From contig NC_133900.1 of assembly GCF_964199755.1 (NCBI RefSeq), forward strand, positions 16,693,201 to 16,757,200: a stretch of DNA of 64,000 nucleotides, read 5' to 3'. Within the stretch, counting starts at the first letter, position 1. Every line of letters begins with the position of its first letter. The notes beneath the pieces were generated by a model. The model saw only the letters and a program-made list of their open reading frames with translations, had not been told where the DNA came from and made no database searches. Below are positions 11,701-23,700 of the stretch, piece by piece. The position numbers and the translations under genes are program-made. Origin of the DNA: Larus michahellis (lineage: Eukaryota > Chordata > Aves > Charadriiformes > Laridae).

Positions 11701-14700
11701 CTCCCAAACCAGCAACAAAACGATGAAGGGAAGAATTTTCTGCCGAATTGGTGACTTGCACTAGTTGCAGAGAGTGCTAGGCAAGTGCCAGAGCAGGTGC
11801 GAGAGAAACTTTGGGAAGCATGCGTGGGAAGGGTGAAGGAAGGAATCTTGGCTCTTAGATGAGTTCAGATGTCTCACCATTATTTTCTTCTGTACACCTT
11901 CTTTCTCGGAGCATTTCCATACTTAGTGTAACAAGTGCAGGAGATGGGTAATAAACCTGCACATTATTATGGGTAATAAACCAGCCATACTTGATTACTT
12001 TGAGGAACATTCACTTAGCTCTTTTTTTGCCTTCCTCTATCTTTGTGTCTCCTTCTCTCTCTCTCTCTTTTTTTTTTTTTTTAATGAAATTTTACTGTGA
12101 GATAGACAAAAGTTTGAAAATACATCGTGACAAAGCATCCTGGGCTATATGGCATTCTTCTGTCAATCGTTCTGGTATTAAAAGGCTAGGGCAGGTCATG
12201 TGCCCCGTTGGAGAGGACTTCTTAACCAGATGCAGCCCCATGCTGTGCCCTGTCTGTGATGTCCCTGAGGGGCTATGAAGCATCTCAAGGAAGCAGTAAC
12301 TTACGGTGATGTGAGAAGAACAAGTGGGTATGCGTCTGCCCTCTGGGTACCCTTGTCCCCACAGAACCCTGTGGACTTGTTGCAATCGGGGCATGAATAG
12401 ATGGACTTCTGAAGCCGCATGAGTGGCTGGCTTCTGCCGCTGCTGTCTGCACAGCTTGTTTTCTCCCTGGGCATAGGACTCAAGGTTTGGTAATTCTGAA
12501 GCGCCTCTTGTTCCCTGCATCAGCCTGGGCTGTAATCGCTCCCCCTCGCACTGGAGTTTGTTTCTGCCTTTCCATGTGTGCGTTGAACCTTTTCAGTTTA
12601 GGGGAAATTTGGTCAGGGAAGAGCTTGATCTGAAGCCTGTAGAAGTGGATGCATGTGCTCTCTCATCTCTGATAGGCTTTGTATGCCTCACCAAGAGACT
12701 CAGGGGGATCAGAGGTCAGGTTTTATTTAGAAATGTGGAAGAACATAAATATACGCTAGCTTTTATTTATTCGTCAGTTTTCATGCAAAATTTATACCTG
12801 CTAAAATGTCACGATGGGAGCTTGTTAAACCCGCATCTGGCGCATCGCTGTGCTGAAAGCAGCCCCGCTGAGCTTGAGCATCTCCATTCTGCAGGCAGAG
12901 CAATGTTCTGCCAACACAGTGCCAAGGGCTCCAAGTTCACACAGGTAAACTAGACAGCAGCAATTGTTTAAAACACTCTCCTTCTATTTTCTTTCGGTTT
13001 TGAAGAGGCAGATGGAGATGCAATGGGAGCCTTATTATGCTTTAACTTAATCAGAGTTGGCCAGTTGTATTCTGTAAGATACAGACCCACGCAGATGAGG
13101 ATCCATGTGCAACAGCTGTAATGGGGAAAGTTGATACGGCTGGGAAGGGGAATGGGATGGGGGGATGTAATGCAATCACACAGAGAGGCACTGGAGAGCA
13201 GCATTTAAAATATGAAATAGCAACTTGACTGGCATATTGCAAGAGCATAGTATTGTAGATATCACATGCCTTTATTTCTTTAAGTTCCTGGGGCTATAGT
13301 TATGAGGTGGCACACCCACATTGTTGCAAGACATGCACTTATCAAAAGAAGAAACCAAATCTTTTCTTACTCAGTGGTTCGAAGTCTAAATCTATTCTAT
13401 TTTCACCAGGAAATATATATTTTAGATAAAGAATTATTATACTTTTGAAGACGTATATTAACACAAGTTAGAATAGTATGACCCTTGTTTCTTTTAGAAA
13501 CATGTCTTTTTGCTTATTCTTCTCTCTCCTGTCTCTCATCACTTCTCTTTTATCCTGACCCTTTTTATTTTTTATTTTAAGTGAAGTGCATTACACAAGT
13601 ACAGACTTAAGTTGTACTGAATGTCTGAGCACTGTTCCTAACAGAAGTGTTTTGATGTGGATTGCTGTTTTGCACTATGGAGGTACTGCATTTCAAGCGT
13701 CTACCTAATCAGAACAGGTTTGCAATTTTATATAATGTTTAATGTGTGCTTTTGCTCTTTGTCTGGATTTTATTTCAGGGCATCTAGATGATGATGGGTT
13801 GCCACATGGATTCTGTACAGTCACCTATTCGTCGACAGACAGATTTGAGGGAAACTTTGTCCATGGAGAAAAGAACGGCCGCGGCAAGTTCTTCTTTTTT
13901 GATGGAAGGTAAACACCGACTCTTCAGTTTTTCTTCTGTATTCTGCCTCCTGCTTGCAGTGATACCAAAATAATCTACACTGATTGTATGCTGCTGAGTT
14001 TCTGGCTAAGCTTTCTCATTAGAAACTGTAGCTGGAAAAGTTTTCTCTAGCGCTGCTGTAGCCGTACCTTTGTGGGCTTCGGGCTTTTTGTGTAATGTGG
14101 TGCTTTGAGTTGTTTCCTAGTGGGAGAATGCAGCCACGTGAGCTCTTTTAGCACTGTAAAGGTATGAACTAATTAGAGACCATAAGAACTGGGAGGTGGT
14201 CAGAGCTATTGGAAACCATGCTGACGATGACTTGGACTATGAAGTTCTAGTGCATAACTTTAGGTGGAATTCTTTGTTTGTCTTATAGCTCTGTACAGAG
14301 ACTGCAGCTGGACTGGGAGCTCCCTGTGCCAGACCTCATGCGCAGATGTAGGGCCTTGACAGAAAAAGGCTTACCCTCTGCTTGGTCTTGGAAATTGTTT
14401 AGTGGTTAAAGGACTGAGTTAAATATGGTTTTGTTCCCAACTCTACCTAATCCTCTGCAAGTTGCTTGTGGTCTGATTTATTTTCAGAAAAGCCCCTATA
14501 ATTTCCCGTCTCTTCACTGGGAGTTGTGACAGCGAAATTTGGCTAGTCTGTTCCTATGTGTGTATTTTCTTCTTAGGTCTTCATTATGAACACCTTGTAC
14601 ATCTTCCCCCAACTGCAGTGTTTCTCTCTGCAGTTGCTCAGAATTCCTCCAAAGGAGCGGCAGATGTATAAAATGACACGATTCTTCATGGTTTTGCAGC

Positions 14701-17700
14701 TGTCGGTGGCACTATGAATAGCAGCCGTTAAACTGACAGTCGTGCCGGGTCTACTCTCCTCCCGCTCAGTGAACTTCTGAGCAGGAGCGGAGGTATTGTG
14801 CTGTCTCAGTGAGTCAGCTCCTTGTCTGTACTTGCCTTTGCAATTGCTTCATACTGGGGATTGAGGTTTTTTTTTTCATGAGAAGGATAATCTATTTATT
14901 CAGTTATGCAGAAACTGATCAGGCCTCTAAGCTTGGATGAAGAAAAATCCCCACTGTTGTTGGTAATGGGCTTATTAAATCTTGTGTGAGTAACTGAAAA
15001 TCAGTACTGCCCAGCAGCTGACCTCTCTAAAATAGCCTTTTTTTTAAGTTGGCAGACAGCGGCTCTATGGACACATGTACATAATGCTTCTGTGCTTGTT
15101 GATGATCTCAGCAGAGCAGTTGCTGATTGTACAGTCAGAGAAACTGACCCGCTATTTTGTTTGTAGGGCTGCTCCTCCAAGTAATCCAGGGTACAGGCAG
15201 TGCTCTGTGGGAAAACTCTAGTTGCTGCTGAGCCTTTTCTGTACTGCTTCAGTGTTGCCAAGTCGTCTTTTTTTTTTCTTTTTTTTTTTTAAATTTTCAT
15301 AACCCTTAAAAAATGGAACAGTTGGCAACTGCATGACTTCAGGAACTAGCAGAATGAAAATACACAAAAATAGTCTGTAATACGGTTTTGAAAAACGGGA
15401 TGTTTTTATAAAGACTTCTTGTTTTAATTTAGCTGAAGCAGTCTTAACCAAGCAGTGACTCTAGTTACTCGTTGCAAGTTACCTAGCTATGCCCAGCTGG
15501 CAAGAGTAAGTTGCTCTCTGAAGAGGATGGTTCAGGTGTCGTGACGTGTTGCAGGAAGAATGACCTGGCATAAAACAGGACGTGCTGTTTCCATTAACTG
15601 TACCATGGGCAAGGCTGAGTGTTTATCAAGAAGAGAAAAGAATCCCCAAAATCCCTCAAAACATCTCTCCCCTTGTAGTATTGTGTGCTTCAGGGCAGTA
15701 AGTTAGCTGTTTTCAGCATTCCTGGATCTGTTTCCCTCACAGGCTGCTGGTAAAGGCTGACAGCTGAACTGCTGTGGCTCTGTTGTTTGGGAGTGGTTGA
15801 GTCCTGTCAGACACTGGACTGGCAGCAGTGTAAGCGTTCTCATTTTTTTAGTGCTGGGAAGTAGGATTGGCTGCCTGGCTGCCTTGTTTGCCTCTGTGAA
15901 AACTCTTCCCTTTATTGGAATAGCTACCCCCTTCCTGTTGATTGTTTAAGGGAGTGGAAACCTGGAAGGAAATATCAGTTGTTTTTTCCTCCCCCCTTCC
16001 AAAAATGCAACAAGACCAACATGCTCTTTCAGAGAGAGAGGTTTCACCTCTGGCATACTCCCTGTTTTGGATTATGTACTTGAGCTAAGGCTTGCTGGAG
16101 TGCACTTTACAAAACATTTTGTGCAATAACTACGGTCATGAGCGCGGTGTTTGGCTCAGAGCTCCAGCTGCTGTTCTCCCTTAACTAGAAACTCTTGTGA
16201 ACTGACATCTCCCAGAACGCAGTAGAGAATGGTATTATTTTTAAGGAAAAGTTTTCAGTGTTCCCATATAGAGGGAAAGGTGGGAGATCAGGGAGCGAGG
16301 GATGAATGGATCGGAGGTCTATTGATGGAACTTCATACCTGGAGGCACATGGGAGCAAGTATTGCCCCCTTTCCCCAGCCCTTATCACTGATTTATTCTC
16401 TAGGTAGTGGTTACCCTAAATCCCCTCTAGGCCTGGTAGATAGTGGGAAGACAGTACATCTGATAAATCTTGATGTCAGTAAAATTTTACACTGTCCACA
16501 ACGTGATAATCTGAGAAGCAAATGGGAAAAGTATTGGCTAGCTCAGGGTTTGTATTAACAAGATTTTGTTTATGCAAGACATAGGAGCTGTTTATTCCTC
16601 TTTGTCTGATCAGGTCTTGGCTGCAAGTATTGTGTCTGGCTGCAGACACCATACTTTGAGACCTTTAAGAAAAAAAAAAAGAGAGAGAGAAAAGGGGGGG
16701 GGAAAAATAGAACTCCAAAAACTGTGAGAAGTATAGAAGTTTTAGAGAATCTGACTTTTTCGGCAAGGTTGAAAGACATGGAATTCTTTCTTTAGGTATT
16801 TTTTTGTTGATTTCCTTAGGTGATATGAGAGTAGGAAGAGGACATTGTTTGGAGCTTTAATACAAAGAAAGGAAATACAGAAATTTGAGTCACAGTAAAA
16901 GCTGTGATGTTTTTTTCCAGTGCTGAAGCACTGTTGTAATTTAGCAGCTTGTTAACTTCAACTAATACCATTGAAGGTAACAAGAAGGTTTTTCTGGTCT
17001 GTTTCATTACAGAAACTGGGGGTTTAGTTAATGAAACAGACCAAACTGGCCTGCTTCTTTTAAAGAGTAATCCCACACATGGACTGTGTGTGTGGTGCCA
17101 GCTACAGTGAAATTCAAATCTGGTGATCTGTGATAAACTAGAGGAGAAGGTGGTGTCATTTGTAGTTGAGTAAGTGCACAGATTTCTGGTGGTTCTCTCA
17201 TTTGCTCTGCTCCTTCCCTGTGCTGTGGTGCCATAGCTGTCTGTGCAGCTCTGTAGCAACCCGGATCAAGAAATTCATCCGACTGAGAAGTAAAACAGCT
17301 TTCCTGCTCCGCATCTGGTTCGCGTTGAGGCTGTGTGAGCGTTGCTGTGGGACAATGCACGGCGTGAGGAAAGGAGCTGCTTAGAACAGCATTGCTATGA
17401 AGGGAGGTCTGAAAAACCAAAGCTGAAGTCTTGTTTCTAAACACGCTATTTGTCATGGATAATATGCCTTCTCTTACTGTAGTGTATTTTCCTATGAAAA
17501 CCTCAGTGAGGTTGCCCAGCAGGGAGCGAAGCTTTAGAAACCAGAAAGCTAATTCTGAGAAAACATTCCGTTCCCAACTCTTGAAAATATGTTTTGTAGA
17601 GTTTTTTAAAACATGTAGAATCATGTGCTCCCAGACACTGCGTTTGTACCTTAGAAGTCTACATCAGAAAAAGAATTATGCAGTGAAAGTGTGTGTACTG

Positions 17701-20700
17701 CAGCTGACTGTTAGCTAAATATACTGGGGTAAAAGCTAAACAGTTTTTTGTATTTCTTTATGCTAGTTCTAACCTGAGAAAGAAATAACTGAGTAGGTCC
17801 TCTTTTACAGTTAGGCTTTCATTTTTAGTAGTTTCTCTCAGCAGTCTTTTTTTAAGGAAGGGAGCGAAGCAGATCGCAGGATGTTATTGTGCCCCTTCTA
17901 AAGGTTTTGCAAGACAAAACTGAAGTGAAATGTTTCTTTGTTCAAATCCAAGTGCAGCACTAGTTCTGTTTGACAGGCTGTGTTCCATTTTAATAGAAAT
18001 ACATGAAAAATGCCAGTGCTTTCAGCAGATCTGGTACAGATTGCTGCTAAATGTATCGCTAGGGAGCTAACAGTGCACTGGTAGCAGGTTGCAGTTTGTG
18101 CCCTTTTGCGGTCCACCTGTGTGACAGTTCAATTTCACCTCACCAGAGAGATGTCAGTAAAGATCCAAACATAGGAGGTAGAAAATCCTAACGCGAGAGT
18201 AGCCTGCTTGAGCAATAATTTCTTCTTCAACCACGAGCGTCCATTCGCTGCTGTAATTTGCTACTGCAGGCTATAAACAAAGCTCAGCAATGTAATTTAG
18301 ATGAATAATGCTGTGCCCATGCAGCGCACCCTGGTGAAAGGACAGCGTAAGTTGGTCTCTGCCTTTGGAGGTCTGTAGAAAAAAGCTTCTGTTTTTTGTC
18401 TTGGCTTTCCAAAAAAGTCAGGTTTATCTTTCTACTACCCTTTCTTTTGTCCCCCTCAAATTTGCTTGAAACCAGCAAACACATCAGAGTTTCAGACATG
18501 GTGGGTAGTGATGCCTGGTGGGGCACAGAGGAGAGATACTGGAAGTGACGTCCCACTGATGGAGCCCTGGGAGCCGCTGCCGACCCTTTCATCATTCCTT
18601 GCAGTATGCCTGTGGATGGCTCTGCCCTGCGACAGGCCCTTGGAGAGTGGACACTGAGAAAATGAAGAAAACCTATGATTGTTGCAGTGGTGGTGTGCGT
18701 TTCGGGGGAGGGTTGTAGGGTACCTAGCAGTAGCAAACCAGGCATCAACAGTTACCTCCTCCTAGGACCTGACTTCCTTGAAGGTTTCCCCTCAGCCTCT
18801 CTGGACCACTAATATGCAGAATGACGAGCAGGGTTGTGCTGTGCTTCGTGTCAAGGCTTTGGGTTGGCCTCTTAGAGAGGTGAATAGTCATAGAATCACA
18901 GAATTGTCTAGATTGGAAGGGACCTTTAAGATCATCAAGTCCAACTGTCAATTTAACACTGCCAAAACCACCACTAAACCATATCCCTAAGCACCACGTC
19001 TACCTGCCTTTTAAATACCTCTAGGGGTGGCTTCCACTGCTGTTTTTTCTCTCTTCACCAGCACCCTGGAAGGGTACTATGTTGATGATGCCCTGCAAGG
19101 CCAGGGAATCTACACGTATGAGGATGGAGTGGTCCTTCATGGCACATATGTGGATGGAGAGCTGAATGGACCAGCCCAGGAGTATGACAGTGACGGGCGG
19201 CTGATATTCAAAGGGCAGTATAAAGACAACATTCGTCATGGAGTTTGTTGGATTTATTACCCGGTAAGCCTGACACCTGCACTCTTTATTGCAGAATAGT
19301 ACCATTATGTGTCTGTCTTTTCTCCCCAGCTGAAACAAATATCCACCATGACCCAGCTATCCAAAAGTCAACACATAAAAACCTGGGTGGAAGATCTGTG
19401 CATTCTCATTTTGGATAATCCAACATACAGTTAAACCTTTTCAGTGTTGAATGTTTGCCCAGTAGACAGGATTCAGCAAGGCTGCGAGATACCTCCACTA
19501 TTTTCGTCTTCCAGGGAACCCAGCCCCTTGGAAGTGCATTTATCTCCTTGGGAAGGCTGGGCTGGTGGTTTTGCCACTTTGTAGTGCTGGCTGCAGGTGA
19601 GGAGCATGGGAGCCACGCAAGCTATTGCAACCTGCAGGTCTTATTTAACTTGGAGGGGAGACTTTGTCCGTTTCTGCAGGGTATGTTGTGAAGTGTAGCT
19701 TCCCCCAACATATCAGGTGTAACTTTTTTTTAATTCCTATGCAGTGTTATAGAGCACTCCAGACTTAAACCTTTCAATCTTTACCTTGTGCTGAGGAGGG
19801 GGAAACATCTGCATGTAATTAAGCTGCTGGTCAAAACCCAATCTATTTCTGTGCTACATACGTACATACTTCAGTTGCAGATTCATTTCAAATGTTCGCC
19901 ATTGGCTGTTCATTTTATTTCCTGGTTTTCACTATTGCCATTAAGCACGTGTGTTACAATGAAAAAATGCTTGGTGTACGCTGCCAAACAAGTGTCAGTT
20001 TTCCAGTACTAGTGTATAAAATACACACAGCTGACCCTTCAGGTCATATGTCTCCTGTTTCATCTTCCAGATGACGAGGTGTTGCTGTACCTTCTGGAAA
20101 TGTGGGTATTTAGAGGTTCTTTATCATTATCATCTTGCCAGACTAAAGGATACAAGGTGTTTCGAAAAAACCTTTGCCATTTGTTTATGCATGGTTCTGT
20201 GCATGATGCTATGTGCACAAATATTTACCAAAATTTAAGGTTCACTGTTCCTTACTACGGTATGTTTGAAGCTCTTTCATCCTTGGAGTTGAACAAAATG
20301 GTGCAACTCTTAAATAGAGTCTGTGCCCGGCGATCTTGATCTAAATCAGTCTGTTCCTGCTGTTTTTGCTCCAGGGCATCATTTGAAGATGTTTCCTTGT
20401 CCTTTTTGAAATAAACACCTGAAGTCGTTAGACCTGTGCTAATCTATGCATCTCATTTTGCAATTCCGTAATAGACCTTATCTGGAGTTGCAGGCAAATC
20501 ACAGATGGCAAAGCCCAGGGCTAAAACGTGTAAACCTTAGAGAGAAAAAGTGTTGCTGATGATGGCTTTCAGCAAACAGTTGTGGAGTACCCCCTGATAT
20601 GGTGGGGGGTTGCTGGGGACAGAGAAACTCCCCAGTTGTCCAGCAAATCTTTTTATTTGTCTTTTTTTTTTTTTTTTTGATAGGCCCAGGTCTTCTGATG

Positions 20701-23700
20701 TACCATGAATTAGCAGTGAGCAAGGCAGTGTTTTTTTAATTTTTTGTTTCTTCCAGCACAGTATCATACTAAAAAAACCTCAGACGAAGTTTGTGTGTGG
20801 CTTTGGGCCTTGGTTCACAGACTGTTCACATAAAAATTTTGCCGATTGAAACTCAATATTTGTGTTATGTGGAAGGAAAGACCTTGGGTTTTGCCTGTTT
20901 CAAACAAAGTTTTCAAACAAAACCCTGTTAATTTCTTTTATCAGTTTTATCCTGACTGGAATGACTTCACCCACCTTCTTCATGTGTCTGTTTCTCACTC
21001 ATTTTCATGATCTCACATCTGAATTTACTGTAGCTTAGATTGCTTCTTTAAAAAGTTGGGAAAAATCTTTTTCATTTACTGAAGATAGTAAAAAGTATAA
21101 CTAAATGCTTTGCCTTTTCTTTCTTGCCCATGCTTTCAGGATGGAGGCAGCCTTGTGGGAGAAGTGAATGAAGAAGGGGAGATGACTGGAGAGAAAATAG
21201 CTTATGTGTACCCTGATGGAAAGACTGCATATTCTGGAAGGTTCATAGATGGAGAAATGATAGAAGCAAAACTGGCGACTCTGACGTCTGTAGAGGATGG
21301 GAAACCTCAGTTTGAAGTAGTGCCAGGCAGTAAGTTCAGCTAACACAGAAACTTGTATTCTTGCTACCAGCTCTTCACTGCAAACGGCTTGGTTTCTATT
21401 ACGTTCCCCTCTAGAGGCTCTAAAGGCTGGCTGTGATGAGATAATAAGTCTATTAGTGAGAAGCCCTTTTCCTGAATTCAACAGTTGGACAGAAAGACAC
21501 GTGGAGCGATCCCTTTGCTCTGGGAACAAGGAAGTGGCCCATGCGTTGGTGCTGCTGAACTGCATTCCGTACCCCATTCCTCGCACACACCATTGCCATC
21601 GGCGCCAGCATGAGAACCTGCCTAACCGTGTCAATGCTGGCGCAGTTACAGGCATTGTTCTGTTAGTAAAATAACTAAAAGTGGAGAGGGATGGCACGGT
21701 TTGGTTGTAGCTCTGTCAGTTGCTTTTGTGCAAGTGAATGTTAGCCCTGTGAACATTCTGGCATCTGTGTTACAGGACTGAAAGGACACAGGGATTGGAA
21801 TTAATGAACTAGATTCAGTTGTTGTGTAACAGTCTGATTCACCAGCACCCTTCAGTCCGTCTAGTCCTGCTGATAGAAAGTGGCTATGAAATGGTTGAGG
21901 TCAGGGTGTTGCCTTCGACCCATGTAGCCAGTGCTCCTTCTCTAGGGCAGCGGTGCCTTGGGCCGATAGTTCTGGAGTAGTTTTGTTGCTGTGAGGTGTA
22001 TGTGATGTTTTGGAGGTGAGTGGGTTAAGCTGTGGGCAGGGCCATGAGTAACAAACAGGGACTATGCTAACACATTTATTGTTTTGCCAGCAAAGATTGT
22101 CTCACTTGATACGAAATAAGAACGTAAAACTCAGTGAGAAGGTGTTGAGAAGCAAATGCATGTGATTTCTTATTTTTTTAAATCTCTCAGTTGTAATAGC
22201 AAATCAAAATGTAACTTAAAAGATGGCTTCGGAGAGGGTACAGTTGTCCTTTGTAAATAGGATCGAATTACACTCTGGAGGAAGCTGCCTTCGGCCGGAA
22301 CAGTTCTTGGACATCAGGGACAATGGCCTTTTATCAGACTTTGTAATATTGTGTTTGGGGGTTTTTTTTCCCATTTTATTTCCACCTGCATCTTAACCTA
22401 TCTCCCAGGTAGTCCTCTGGCAGTTGATTGGAGAGGGGTGTAAGGATGTAATTAGAGCTGCACCACTGAGCTGCTTATTAATGGCAGGAAATAAATGACT
22501 GTAGCAAGTGTACTTTATGATTACTGAACATTATCTTCTGGCCGAAGTATCTTCAGGATTTGGACGGGAAAACATTTCATATATGAAATAGTCCAAGATT
22601 TTTTTATATTTAATGTGTTAATTAATATATCATTTAAAATTTTGCTTTGCTTTTTGATTTTAATTAGAGACTCCGGGAGGGTCAGTTTTGAAAGACTGTC
22701 CAGTTGTCCTTTAAAAGTTAGTAGTTTGAAGAACACATATATCACCTTTTTGTGATACTACTGCTACTCTAGTATGTTAAGGGGAAAAAATAATCAAGAA
22801 CCTTTTACAGGTGCGGTTCTATTGAATACCTTTGTTTGGAAGCATATGACACTTATTTCTTGCAGTCCTTAAAATGTAGTTCTTGAATGCCTTGATTAAA
22901 TTAAGGGTTGCATGCTTTCAGTACTGACAATTAGTTTATTTCCTTTGTTGATTTCTGTTTGGGGGTTTTTTGTGTTTTTTTTTTTTTTTAGGCCCAGTAT
23001 ACAGTTTTGACAAATCTACTTCATCGTGCATTTCTACAAATGCACTTCTTCCTGATCCTTATGAGTCAGAGAGGTAGGCTTTTTTTCTTCTCCTCTCTTT
23101 CAATATTGTCCATTTTTCTTTGCTGTTACATATTTAGGGCCTAATTTTGCAAAGCTTTTCTCATTTAAAATTTAAGAAAAAAATGTGTTAAGAGTTTGTG
23201 AAATGAAACCCATTACTGCACATCAGTCAGCGTTTGACTTGATTGAATTTCTTTTTGATTCTCACAATGAACTTGCACTCAATACTTTTTAAGAGATTAA
23301 ACTAGGATAATTTCTTAGCATTTCAAAGACATGTTCAGTCAAGCTCTGGATGTCAGTAATAGCCTGTATCTACAGCATTCTGCGCAAAAAAGTACGCTGT
23401 TCCCCATTTCCTAGATGTGTAACTAGCTTCAGGTTGCAGCGTGCCGCATTCAGTGTGTCTCACTGGATGGCGTGAGTTGTACAAAGTTTTCTACCCTCCC
23501 TACAGATGTAGCAAAGTGGCAAGAGTAAATCATCAAGCTGGAGGAAAGTGAGATAGTCTGTGACAACCCTGTAATGTCAAAACACGTTCCTCAGCAATTG
23601 TTGCATCATAGTCAGTCAGTGATATCTCTTCTGTGACTATTCCACAATTACACTTTTACCTAGACTTTTGAAAGTCCTTGCATTGTAGATACATTGATTG

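Noticed and set aside
16816-17624. Antisense open frames of 147 and 198 codons in SETD7 intron 2
   Set aside because: No recognisable domain, start context or splice structure; two overlapping frames in intronic sequence. Kept out as probable chance.
21101-21697. 198-codon minus-strand frame
   Set aside because: It is largely the antisense of SETD7 exon 4 and flanking intron.
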